Of a DNA stretch of 64,000 bases, positions 45,625 to 56,639 are shown piece by piece. Position 1 is the stretch's first letter, and every line of letters begins with the position of its first letter. The DNA lies in contig CM056376.1 in assembly GCA_029718625.1 (NCBI GenBank), forward strand, positions 109,950,898 to 110,014,897, in the 5' to 3' direction. Position numbers and translations under genes: made by a program. The notes under the pieces are model-generated. The model searched no databases. It was not told where the DNA came from and was given only the letters and a program-made list of their open reading frames with translations. The DNA is from Synaphobranchus kaupii. Taxonomy: Eukaryota; Chordata; Actinopteri; Anguilliformes; Synaphobranchidae.

Positions 45625-48230
45625 CTTTAGCTGTAATTCAGAAGCACTCTGATGGTTAGGAGTAAGTGAACTGACAGCAACAGTCTCAAGACAGCTATAG
45701 CTTTGTCAGCAGTAGCCCTGAACCGCTGATTTCATATGATGTATGCATTGTACACAGTGTCAGCAACAGCCATGGATTGATAGCTCAAGGAGCAAAATAA
45801 AATGCTACATTTAGCGACAACGGGTGTGGTGACGCCAAGAAAGAGTGCAAGTTTATGTGAAAATAAAGTTTATGTGATGATTTTGCACTTGGGGTTTATA
45901 AAGCATTTAACACGCACATATGTGTCACTAACTTAACGTTACAACATGATGAAATATTTCAGCAGGCCTGGACTGGTGGGTGGCTCATCCTGTTAAGGCA
46001 CTGGTCCAGTGTGTGTGGTCTAAACTGTCCCAGCACCGACTGTGTCTGGCATGCCTCTCAGGGCCCCAAATAGTTAGTTGGTTGGATACAGTGTGTTAGG
46101 CTGAACACATCAGATTTCACACCAGTGACCCCTACTGTTCAATGGGGCACCTGCAGTATGCTTGCTCATGCTGTGCAGACTTGACTTGCGGGCCGTGGAG
46201 TAAGAAGGGGCAGCAGCTTGAAATCATGTGTTTCAGAGACAGGCCCGCGTCCAGTATATCTCAGCTGTGTGTATCACAGCATTACGGATTATACTGTTGT
46301 GGGGCAAAGGGTTGTGTACCACAACCATCCATTTGAGGGAGGGTTCGGAAAATTAAGGGGAAGGCATTGTGTTGATGATAGTCGGTGAAACGCACCACCA
46401 TCCCCCACTCCCCCGCGCCGATTCGCAATCACTACCCCCCAGTCCGCAATCGCTACCTCCCCCCAACCCCCACCCCAGTTTGCAATCGCTTGAGCCGCCC
46501 CTGTTCAGAAGAGAGTCTGCGCTTGCCTGTGTGCTCCTGAGTTGATGATGGCGCCTGCAGCACTGAGCACAGCCGGTGAATAGAGGGGAAAAGCACAAAA
46601 TAAAACCCTGAGCCGTCATGTTAATGATTAGTCCTGTTAATTACAGCCATCTGCATTTATCTGGATGCCACAAATGTGATTACAATATGGATGATTTCAA
46701 CATCAGTGTTTGCTAGTCATCCATCCAAAGAATGTAAAGATCACCTTTTGTGCTGTGAATGTCAAAGACAAAAGAAAAATCCAGGAGACACTTTAATCAT
46801 CTTTAAAACTATGAACTTTGAAGCACCAAGGTCAATTTTATAAATTACTCAGCATTTAGGTAACCTAGATATTTAACCTAACCTATTTCTAAATACAGTA
46901 CAATCACTACGATGGCAATACACTAACTAATAGCACTTAAAAATAATATTAAATGTACAATTCAGTACCTCTAAATCATCCATGAGTAAGCCAAGCTGTA
47001 CAATGCCATCAAATCCAAAAAATATTAGTGATGTTAGACATTTTTAAAAAACTGAATGTTCTTAAGGAGGAAAAGAAAAATAAAGAACACTACAAAGGGT
47101 ATATGAGGTGATGGAGTAGACTAAATAGAACAGAAAATGTTGTGTTCACATGTTCCTCCCAGTTTTAGGTATCAGGGATTAATGAGCTGTGGAATGATGT
47201 CTCCGTGTGACTGCTGGCAGGATGGGTAGGGAGCAGTGGGGAACATTCTCACAGACAGCCGTGATTAGTTTGTTCTTACAATAGACAACATCATTACACT
47301 AAGAAAAAAAAAGAAAAAAAACAACATCTATGTTTAAAGCCATACCTTTTTCTAGAAACAATTATTATGAATAATAATTTTAAAAAACTGTGCACTCTAT
47401 ATGAATTAATCACAAATCATTATTTTTCAACACAATAATTGCAGGATATGTGTTTAGCAGAACATTCCCAGCACACTTCCAGCAGTTTCCAACAGGCTTC
47501 ATGAAAGGCGTCAAGGTGACTGCAGTTTTGTGGCGATCAGCCTTGGCTTGCTTTAGTTTAGCTGGAAGCGAAAAAAAGAAAAAAACATATAGTCTATTTG
47601 TCAGGCTGTTGAACCTGGGAATTGATTCTAAAGTCTTCAGCAAGAAACTCAGGCAGAGAGGGGGATCCCAAGAGGCTGCTGGGATTTGACCCAATCCGTG
47701 AGAAGACATCACTTCCTGTTGGCCCACATTCAAAAAAGCAGTTCAGTTTAACTCAGTAGAGTAGCCAGAAATATTCTTATAGTAGGGTCTTCATAGAACT
47801 TGGTGGGCGGACTGGGGGGGGTTAGTTGGGAGGGTATTGCGATCGAGGAACGGGAGGGTAGGGTAGGGGGGTTGCCATTTTGGAGCAGGGGGAGGGGGGT
47901 TTTGGTTTGTGATCAGTGAGTTGGGTGTGGTTTCTCCACAATATTTCGACCCGTGGATAAATTGCTTGTCAAAAAGATTCACAATTGGGTGTGCTGGTTC
48001 AGTCATGATAAAATGGGTGGGGCCAGGATAATATTTTTTAGGTGGCTATGGCCCACTGATGCCTACGCCGCTGTTTTAACTACTACTTTTTCAGCTGACG
48101 CCTTCAGACAGGTGAAGGGGCCTGGTCAAGAGCACGCAACCCACAGCGTAAGCTTTAGCTTAGGTGAGGGAATTTCCACACTGGCTTCAGAGGGCTTAAG
48201 CACCATAATCACACAAACAAATGAAACCCT
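45625..48230. other. unannotated DNA
   Basis: No supported gene. C-rich tracts lie at 46395-46490 and a G-rich stretch at 47800-47900. Confidence 0.35.
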
Positions 48231-48234
48231 TTGA

Positions 48235-48420
48235 TTTATAATAATGTGATGCACAACCCTATGACACACAAAACTGTGCTATAGAACCCTTTGCCCCAGA
48301 ACAATATGACACGTAATACTGTGATACCCAAACCTGTGATATACAACCCTATTATACACAGTACTTTCACAGGTTATTATATGTACAAAACTGTGATAGA
48401 CAAAATAATTATGTATCACT
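48235..48420. repeat. second copy of the GTGATACACAA degenerate array
   Basis: Units such as AATGTGATGCACAACCCTAT and CTGTGATATACAACCCTATT resemble the array at 42660-43488, but diverged. Two separate arrays in one window suggest a dispersed family. Confidence 0.65.
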
Positions 48421-48424
48421 GGGC

Positions 48425-49046
48425 CTCTATGTGTTATGGAAGAGTGTGAACCTGAGTGAAATTCACTCTGTCCTTACTAAAGCAAATCTCAATAAATAAA
48501 AACAGATCTTTCACACCTTCCCACAGGAGAGGGGCCTCATTCAACAGCTGAGATGTGTCATTCTGTATGAGCTCATAGGGTGTGAACTGAAGGCCCCCCA
48601 AATAAAAACAGGGCTCGGCCAGACCTCAGATAGATAGCCTCCTTATAGCTGTTCCTCACTGCGAGCTTTATTATCGTTGTCAAAAATCAATCTAATGCTA
48701 CTAGAACTGTCACGTGATCCAATGCTTTTTTTTTTCTTTTTTCGCTGTTTTCAAGTAAGAACATAGTATTTATTTCCTTGAAGCAACAGAAAAAATACTG
48801 AATAGCATTTATATTACTAAACAGCCATTTTAAAATGGATGAATGCCACTCAATGGCTGTCAGTGGGAGAGGTGATGACTGCAGTTGTACAGGTGTGTGA
48901 CACTCAGTGGATTGTATGATCGACATTTTTGCATTGCTTTTTTTTTAATAACTATTTTATAAATAATATTTTGTGTAAAGTGCACAACAGTAGAGCTACT
49001 GTACCTTTTTAGATGTAAAAACTCAAAAAGGATAAAGGGAAGAATA
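48425..49046. other. unannotated DNA
   Basis: No supported gene. Confidence 0.35.
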
Positions 49047-49048
49047 TA

Positions 49049-50001
49049 CAGTGCCCTCCACAATTATTGGCGCCCCTGGTAAAGATGAGTTAAAAGGGTT
49101 ATAAAAAAATTAATCATCCAGAGTCCTAGGTCCTCTCTTGTGCACTCTCCTCTTCAGCTCAGCCCACAGGTTTTCAATAGGGTTTAAGTCAGGGGACTGA
49201 GATGACCATGGCAGAAGCTTGATTTTGAGTTCAGTTAACCATTTTTGTGTTGATTTGGACGTATGTTTTGGATCATTGTCCTGCTGGAAGATCCAACGAC
49301 GACCCAGTTTTAGTTTCCTGGCAGAGGCAGCCAGAGTCAGATTAAAAATGTCCTGGTATTTCATGGAGTTCATGATGCCATGTACCCTAACCTTTGGAGG
49401 AAAAACAGCCCCACAACATCACAGAACCTCCACCATACGTAACAGTAGGGATCAGATTATTTTCGGTATAGCCATTCTTCTTTTTAAGCCAAACCCACCT
49501 TGAGTGTTGGTTGCCGAAAAGCTCAATTTTAGTTTAATCTGACCATAGAACACGGTTCCAGTCAAAGTTTTAACATTTAGCAAACTCCAGTTGTTTATGT
49601 TTGTGGTGAAATGACAGGAAAGGTTTTTTTCTGGCATGCCTTCCAAATAATTTGTTGGCATGGAAGTGACGTCTAATGGTATTTTGGAGACTTGATGACC
49701 CCAAGATGCTACTTTCCTCTGTAATTCTCCAACAGTGATCCGTGGGGATTTTTTTTGCCTCTCTTACCATCCTCCTCACTGTGCGTGGGGGCGCTGTACT
49801 TTTTAAGTATTGCCCTAACGGTAGATATGGGCATTTTCAGGTGAGTAGCTATTTTTTTTATAGTCATTCCCTGACTTATGAAGCTCAACACACTTTTCCC
49901 TCATTTGATTTGGGTGTTCTCTTATCTTTCCCATGTTAATGTATGAATAAGGGAATATGGCCTCTGTGTCACCTCATAGTTATAGTTTTTCATTTTTTCA
50001 G
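49049..50001 (-). mobile_element. Tc1-like transposon copy A, right end lost
   Basis: It begins next to TA with CAGTGCCCTCCACAATTATT then GGCGCCCCTGGTAAAGATGA, the same tip as the MITE at 42848. It reads in minus orientation through the transposase and its 5' leader (GGCCTCTGTGTCACCTCATA) and stops at about 50001 after CATTTTTTCAG. The MITE copy continues beyond this point for roughly 90 bp to its tip. Retroviral sequence follows instead, so a deletion or rearrangement removed the end. Confidence 0.9.
49090..49935 (-). pseudogene. Tc1 transposase (copy A), frameshifted
   Basis: Starting at the ATG near 49935 (MGKIREHPNQMREK), the gene breaks into several phases. A helix-turn-helix-like piece lies at 49709-49891. 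The WSD of the first catalytic motif (near 49540) is followed at once by a stop codon where the better-preserved copy B has Glu. The last 87 codons (49373-49110) are open and hold FQQDNDPKHTS (second Asp near 49279) and SPDLNPIENLW (catalytic Glu near 49174) with 34 residues between them, the DD34E spacing. The enzyme would cut and paste its own element if intact. Confidence 0.92.
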
Positions 50002-51065
50002 CTAAGGCATCTATCTGCTTTACATATTCTTCAGCAGCATCAGCACTGTATTGATGGTTGACATTCTACTCTCCCCGCACGTTACCCCATCTTAGTTTTA
50101 ACTTCTTTGTCAGTACTGTCTGTAATTCACCCGCAGTTGGGCGACAAGTGCTAACAAGACTTCTCAAAGCTTCCATAAACATTTCTCCACCCACCTGAGT
50201 TGGATTTGGCAAGTCCTCACACATGGCCTGCAACTCCGTCAGTTTCCAGGGACGATATACCAGGACCGTCGGAGCCTGGTCGACCTGACCCGCCCTTGGG
50301 TTCGGGCACTCCAGCATGGGGTACACGCCCATTGTTCCGGGTGAGTCCGGGAACAGCTCTTCGGCCCCCGGTACAGATACCGTCCTCGGTGCAGGCAGGC
50401 CGTACGTGGCGCCGCTTTTGGTATGCAACGGGCTAGACAGGCGTATATTGTGCAGTTCGCCCCTGTCGGAGGTTACCTTTCCCATGGAATCTGGGCTTGC
50501 CGAAGCTGCTGGTTGACTCGCGCTAGCCGTCATCCCACTGCTGGATGGTGGGGGTTGAGCAGGCAGAGCTGGAATCTGCTTCTCTGTGAAGGGGGGGGGG
50601 TGCGGAGGCAGCTCCTTGATGTGCCGGGGGCTGCTGATGATAGGCTGGCGGACACGCAGGGCAATCCAGGTCCAAGTCAATTTTGTGTATGCTGGCGAGC
50701 TGTGCTAAATTCGGATACAAAGAGCTGCTGGAATGCATAACAGGCGGCTTTACTACCGCGGATTTATCCCCTTCTGCCCCTTTTTCCTGCTTTTCCTGTC
50801 TTCATTTTGTTTCTTTTTCCCACAACTCTACTGTGCCCCAGTCAGGTTTCCATTTACTTTAATTTTTTCTGTGTCTAACCTCATGCTCTAACAACCTCTT
50901 TCTTATGTTGTCAATCTGATTTTGGCTAAAATGACTTCTTATAGGGAAGCCTAATTTCTCCCATTTAATCCACTGGTGCGTGGCTACCGATCCATATTTC
51001 TCATGCATTATTTTCATAGGTCCCGTAAATTCTGGGTCCTCTCCCTTAGAACTCTTTGAGCCCAT
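50002..51065 (-). pseudogene. retroviral gag (matrix to start of capsid), inactivated
   Basis: Gag builds the retroviral particle. The reading starts at 51065 with MGSKSSKGE, whose Gly-2 context is a myristoylation signal typical of matrix. About 68 codons of matrix follow before a frame change at an A-rich site near 50860, and a stop in the next phase. A proline-rich middle section holds PPAY (near 50640-50651), a PPxY late-domain motif. A G10 run near 50588-50597 marks another phase change. The capsid-like part (with YRPWKLTELQAM, 50300-50066) ends at an in-frame TAG, then about 20 more coherent codons run to the junction. The layout resembles simple (gamma/epsilon-like) retroviruses. Assignment to a genus is not possible. 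Confidence 0.85.
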
Positions 51066-51817
51066 GGTTGTTCGTTTACCCGACCACCAGCCTGTACTTT
51101 ATTATTATTCATTTACTTATTAATTTAATTTGAATGCGCAAAAATAATTTTCTATTTTGAACTTTAGGTGCACAAAATCTAATCAGAGTCAGTTTCGGAT
51201 TCCTGACTATCTTCTGGATAATTCTCCTCACTCTCGGGATGAATATGTAGACTATTTTCTACTATTGCTTTTTCCCGTTATTTTTGCCAATCGCCTCTAG
51301 TTAGAACTACAACTGAAAACCCGTCTCAACCTGCGCGCTCATGGTCAACAAATGATACCACATTACCCTCGGTAAATTTACCTTGGAGCTCTGTATTATA
51401 ATTTTTATGTCTCTGGCCCTATTTATTTATTTGTACTAATATTAATCACTCTTTTCACTGGGGACTTAGTCCCAGAGTGGTAGGCTCTTAAGCCTCTTTG
51501 TTTGAATCACTCTCAGAGTGATGGACCCGTCGGTCCCCTAGTCAAACCTGGTCCCTGTTCTCTAAGTTTTTTATTGTTTGCCGCGGCCTCACCTGGTGGT
51601 GTTCTTTTTTCCTAAGATTGCGTATTAGTCATCCCAGACAGATCTCGTCTCCTCGCCAGTCCGGTCGCCGCCTTCCTTCTTCCGAGTGACTGCTTACAGT
51701 TTCACCTTTGTGTTGGAGGTGGGTTGCGGTCTCGGGGTCCCAGACTCCCGGCAAGTGCACTTGTCTATGCCTTTCCGACCTGAGACTGGCCTGTGCGGGG
51801 AAAAAACCAAGTTAGCA

Positions 51818-51835
51818 ATCCCATACTCGTCGCCA
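51818..51835 (-). other. retroviral primer-binding site, tRNA-Ser(GCT)
   Basis: The minus strand reads TGGCGACGAGTATGGGAT, starting with the invariant TGG opposite the tRNA CCA end. It complements the 3' end of vertebrate tRNA-Ser(GCT) with one mismatch (T for G). It lies 5 bp inside the LTR edge. Confidence 0.75.
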
Positions 51836-51840
51836 AAAAC

Positions 51841-52389
51841 TGTGCGGGAAATCTGCTTTAAATTCCCTTCCTACACCACAGTGAGCATCGTCTGATGAAA
51901 CAGATCCACAGCAAAACAGTATCTTGATTTAGAATAAGACTTCTGTTTATTTGCAAATAGACCAGAATGAGAGCTCCTTACCAGTGCTCTGATGAAACAT
52001 ACATACAGTAGAGAATTTATACACAATCTTGGTATCTCTCCACCAGGGCGGATTCTATGTATAAATAACAAGGACATGCAGCTGACAACCTAGGCTTAAC
52101 AGTATTTAGTCTCAAGATAAACTCTGACCTTGCCATAAGATCGAAATGTCCAAGCAAACTTCTACTAGCAATAACAGAGACATTAATCTCTTAGGCTGTC
52201 TGTTTCCAAAAGAGAGAGAGAAAGATATTTTGTCTGAATCCATATGTATTATAGAGCATATTTCTTAAGCACTTAATTCTGCATACATATTCTTATTGGT
52301 AATAAGGATTATATTAAAAGTTAATTTTAATCACGTGATTGTCTTCATGTTAACACACAAACATTGTCAATCAGAAAATTACCCTTACA
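51841..52389 (-). mobile_element. 5' LTR of the endogenous retrovirus
   Basis: In minus orientation it begins TGTAAGGG and ends CCCGCACA. A TATA box (TATAAATTC) lies near 52013-52020 and an AATAAA signal near 51948-51953, leaving a U5 of about 100 bp. The upstream edge coincides exactly with the start of Tc1 copy B sequence at 52390, which fixes the boundary. Confidence 0.85.
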
Positions 52390-53101
52390 ATGTTTTGGAT
52401 CATTGTCCTGGTGGAAGATCCAACGACGACCCAGTTTTAGTTTCCTGGCAGAGGCAGCCAGAGTCAGATTTAAAATTTCCTGGTATTTCATGGAGTTCAT
52501 GATGTCATGTACCCTAACCTTTGGAGGAAAAACAGCCCCACAACATCACGGAACCTCCACCATACTTAACACTTGGTGGTGGTAGAGGCGAGTTTCCCCC
52601 TCATCACTGTAAGCGCTTTGAGTATCGAGAAAGGCGCTATATAAATGCAAGGTATTATTATTATTATTATTATTATTAACAGTAGGGATCAGATTATTTT
52701 CAGTATAGCCATTCTTCTTTTTACACCAAACCCACCTTGAGTGTTGGTTGCCGAAAAGCTCAATTTTAGTTTCATCTGACCATAGAACACGATTCCAGTC
52801 AAAGTTTTAGTGTTTAGCAAACTCCAGTTGTTTATGTTTGTGGTGAAATGACAGGAAAGGCTTTTTTCTGGCATGCCTTCCAAATAATTTGTTGGCATGG
52901 AGGTGATGTCTAATGGTAGTTTTGGAGACTTGATGACCCCAAGATGCTACTTTCCTTTGTAATAGTGGAAACAGTGATCCTTGGGGATTTTTTTTGCCTC
53001 GCTTTTTACCGATGTACTACCGCAACGGCCAAAAGGTGAATTTTTTAATAACCCTTTTTACTCATCTTTACCAGGGATGGCAATAATTGGGGAGGGCACT
53101 G
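52390..53101 (-). mobile_element. Tc1-like transposon copy B, host of the retroviral insertion
   Basis: It starts inside the transposase at ATGTTTTGGATCATTGTCCT (equivalent to 49266 in copy A) and runs to a tip at 53101 next to TA (53102-53103). The N-terminal coding part is shortened. In minus orientation WSDETK with the first catalytic Asp is preserved near 52775. The part left of 52390 was displaced by the retrovirus. Confidence 0.9.
52571..52680 (+). mobile_element. short retroposon insertion with (ATT)n tail
   Basis: Copy A has CCATACGTAACAGTAGGG uninterrupted. Copy B has CATACTTAAC, then about 105 bp, then TTAACAGTAGGG. The insert holds GTAAGCGCTTTGAGTATCGA, AAGGCGCTATATAAATGC and an ATT tail. 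The repeated TTAAC looks like the target duplication. This is a fish LINE/SINE 3' end, 5'-truncated. Confidence 0.85.
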
Positions 53102-53174
53102 TACGTACGGCTGCTTGATCTTAAATTTAAAGCGCCTGTTTCTCTTAAAAAAAATTTAATACAGGATCGGGACG

Positions 53175-53439
53175 TTATCAAATAGATGTTTTTTCTCCCA
53201 AATCTAGAATTACCAGTAATACTTTTATTAGTGGTCACAACCTCCACAACCTCCATGTGCTCTCCTCTGAAGCATGTGATGTCATCACACTGCAGCCTAT
53301 AAGCTGAGCTCTTACAGGCATGAGTCGGAGGAAGATGCTTCATGATCAGCTCAATAGGCAGACATGTGATGCGCTTGTGGGGCCCATCCATACACTCGAG
53401 CAGTGCCTTAACAGATACCAGACCATAGAGTCCATACAT
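53175..53439 (-). other. unidentified reading frame next to the satellite
   Basis: The minus strand is open across 53068-53439. Codons from about 53390 to 53215 read CMDGPHKRITCLPIELIMKH, then LPPTHACKSSAYRLQCDDIT and EHMEVVEVVTTNKS. Composition is protein-like and non-repetitive. The first codons (VSVKALLECM) are the satellite monomer in its open phase. Below about 53185 the frame runs into sequence next to Tc1 copy B and is probably not coding. I do not recognise the family. It may be a decayed exon or mobile-element gene, or chance. Confidence 0.35.
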
Positions 53440-55805
53440 ACACTCGAGCAGTGCCTTAACAGATACCAGACCATATAGTCTATCTATACACTACAGCAGT
53501 GCCTTAACAGATACCAGACCATATAGTCTATCTATACACTACAGCAGTGCCTTAACAGATACCAGACCATATAGTCTATCTATACACTACAGCAGTGCCT
53601 TAACAGATACCAGACCATATAGTCTATCTATACACTACAGCAGTGCCTTAACAGATACCAGACCATATAGTCTATCTATACACTACAGCAGTGCCTTAAC
53701 AGATACCAGACCATATAGTCTATCTATACACTACAGCAGTGTCTTAACAGATACCAGACCATAGAGTCCATACATACACTCGAGCAGTGCCTTAACAGAT
53801 ACCAGACCATAGAGTCCATACATACACTCGAGCAGTGCCTTAACAGATACCAGACCATAGAGTCCATACATACACTCGAGCAGTGCCTTAACAGATACCA
53901 GACCATAGAGTCCATACATACACTCGAGCAGTGCCTTAACAGATACCAGACCATATAGTCTATCTATACACTACAGCAGTGCCTTAACAGATACCAGACC
54001 ATATAGTCTATCTATACACTACAGCAGTGTCTTAACAGATACCAGACCGTATAGTCTATCTATACACTACAGCAGTGCCTTAACAGATACCAGACCATAT
54101 AGTCTATCTATACACTACAGCAGTGCCTTAACAGATACCAGACCATATAGTCTATCTATACACTACAGCAGTGTCTTAACAGATACCAGACCATAGAGTC
54201 CATACATACACTCGAGCCGTGCCTTAACAGATACCAGACCATATAGTCTATCTATACACTACAGCAGTGCCTTAACAGATACCAGACCATATAGTCTATC
54301 TATACACTACAGCAGTGCCTTAACAGATACCAGACCATATAGTCTATCTATACACTACAGCAGTGCCTTAACAGATACCAGACCATATAGTCTATTTATA
54401 CACTCGAGCAGTGCCTTAACAGATACCAGACCATATAGTCTATCTATACACTACAGCAGTGTCTTAACAGATACCAGACCATAGAGTCTATCTATACACT
54501 ACAGCAGTGTCTTAACAGATACCAGACCATAGAGTCCATACATACACTCGAGCAGTGCCTTAACAGATACCAGACCATAGAGTCCATACATACACTCGAG
54601 CAGTGCCTTAACAGATACCAGACCATAGAGTCCATACATACACTCGAGCAGTGCCTTAACAGATACCAGACCATAGAGTCCATACATACACTCGAGCAGT
54701 GCCTTAACAGATACCAGACCATATAGTCTATCTATACACTACAGCAGTGTCTTAACAGATACCAGACCATAGAGTCCATACATACACTCGAGCCGTGCCT
54801 TAACAGATACCAGACCATATAGTCTATCTATACACTACAGCAGTGCCTTAACAGATACCAGACCATATAGTCTATCTATACACTACAGCAGTGCCTTAAC
54901 AGATACCAGACCATATAGTCTATCTATACACTACAGCAGTGCCTTAACAGATACCAGACCATATAGTCTATTTATACACTCGAGCAGTGCCTTAACAGAT
55001 ACCAGACCATATAGTCTATCTATACACTACAGCAGTGTCTTAACAGATACCAGACCATAGAGTCCATACATACACTCGAGCAGTGCCTTAACAGATACCA
55101 GACCATAGAGTCCATACATACACTCGAGCAGTGCCTTAACAGATACCAGACCATAGAGTCCATACATACACTCGAGCAGTGCCTTAACAGATACCAGACC
55201 ATAGAGTCCATACATACACTCGAGCAGTGCCTTAACAGATACCAGACCATATAGTCTATCTATACACTACAGCAGTGCCTTAACAGATACCAGACCATAT
55301 AGTCTATCTATACACTACAGCAGTGTCTTAACAGATACCAGACCGTATAGTCTATCTATACACTACAGCAGTGCCTTAACAGATACCAGACCATATAGTC
55401 TATCTATACACTACAGCAGTGCCTTAACAGATACCAGACCATATAGTCTATCTATACACTACAGCAGTGTCTTAACAGATACCAGACCATAGAGTCCATA
55501 CATACACTCGAGCCGTGCCTTAACAGATACCAGACCATATAGTCTATCTATACACTACAGCAGTGCCTTAACAGATACCAGACCATATAGTCTATCTATA
55601 CACTACAGCAGTGCCTTAACAGATACCAGACCATATAGTCTATCTATACACTACAGCAGTGCCTTAACAGATACCAGACCATATAGTCTATTTATACACT
55701 CGAGCAGTGCCTTAACAGATACCAGACCATATAGTCTATCTATACACTACAGCAGTGTCTTAACAGATACCAGACCATAGAATCTATCCATACACTACAG
55801 CAGTG
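53385..55805. repeat. 48-bp satellite with higher-order structure, about 50 monomers
   Basis: Every monomer holds GTGCCTTAACAGATACCAGA. Variant A continues CCATAGAGTCCATACATACA CTCGAGCA; variant B continues CCATATAGTCTATCTATACA CTACAGCA. Marker variants (GTGTC, CCGTATAG, CTCGAGCCG, TCTATTTATACACTCGAG) recur in fixed order. The blocks are 53761-54528 (16 monomers), 54529-55056 (11) and 55057-55776 (15), each starting with four A monomers. Because 48 is divisible by 3, A monomers stay open on the minus strand as a 16-residue repeat, while B monomers carry a TAG in that phase. Confidence 0.97.
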
Positions 55806-56639
55806 CATGAAATTTGCAATGTGCAGGGTTTTTACCTAGAAAATATGATAAAATAACCATACTCAGTCATATCTATGGAGCACTGGCAATCTCTGTCAAA
55901 ACAATTGCCAAAACCTTGCTCCTTTGCCTGCATTTATTATTCTAAGATGGGTTTGGGACATTTCTCATCAACTGCGAGAGGAATGAGAGAAAGGGGGATG
56001 TGGCGGAAAGAGTGCTGTTCTTATCAGCTGAGAGAGGAATGAGAGAAAGGGGGATAGAATAAGACAGAGGAAGATCATTACTTTTCATTTATATTCTCAG
56101 AAAATACATGCAATTTCACGATTGTACACACTATCCATTTTAAGAGGGGATGCCTATGCCTATTAATCCATATTCATACACTATTTTGTATAGAGCTGCT
56201 AGGGGACTTGTGAAAGTGATGTATGTATGTTACAGCTGTCATCCTAAGGCCATTTTAATAGCCCCAGGCATATTGCACTCACAGGGCATTTCCATTAAAA
56301 ATAACACTAAAAAGCACACAAACAGGCTGTTTACTGGAAACAATGTCATGATATTTTAAGAGAGGAAATAATTGATTCAGCTGGAGAATACAGAATGACT
56401 CACATTATATGACTTAGTGGTGAACGTTTATCATTAGCGGTAGATGTATTGTAAATGTTGCTCTTTAAAAACAGTAGTGAGAAAATGTGGTCCAGTCCAA
56501 CTGGATTTCATTGCATACAAACCATTTAAGGAGCACAGTGACCTCTTACCTCTATTATATAGCAGCCATTATGTAGGCATATCTGAGGCATTGGTTTACA
56601 GAGTAATGTTATATTTGTTATGTGATGTGGCACTGTAAT
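55806..56639. other. unannotated DNA
   Basis: No supported gene. GAGAGGAATGAGAGAAAGGG occurs twice, at 55977 and 56033, a local duplication. Confidence 0.4.

Larger units (their letters stand above)
50002..51840 (-). mobile_element. endogenous retrovirus, 5' internal half
   Basis: In minus orientation the order is LTR (51841-52389), primer-binding site (51818-51835), a leader of about 750 bp, then gag from 51065 downward. The gag sequence ends at the junction with Tc1 copy A near 50001. No pol, env or second LTR is present in the window. The leader lacks a clear gene. This is a fragment of one provirus, not a solo LTR. Confidence 0.85.

Noticed and set aside
50066..50680. Host proline-rich gene of about 200 codons
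   Set aside because: Context (matrix start with a myristoylation signal, PPAY, primer-binding site, LTR) shows it is retroviral gag.
53724..55250. Three identical 76-codon frames
   Set aside because: They are the four A-type satellite monomers that begin each higher-order block, not genes.
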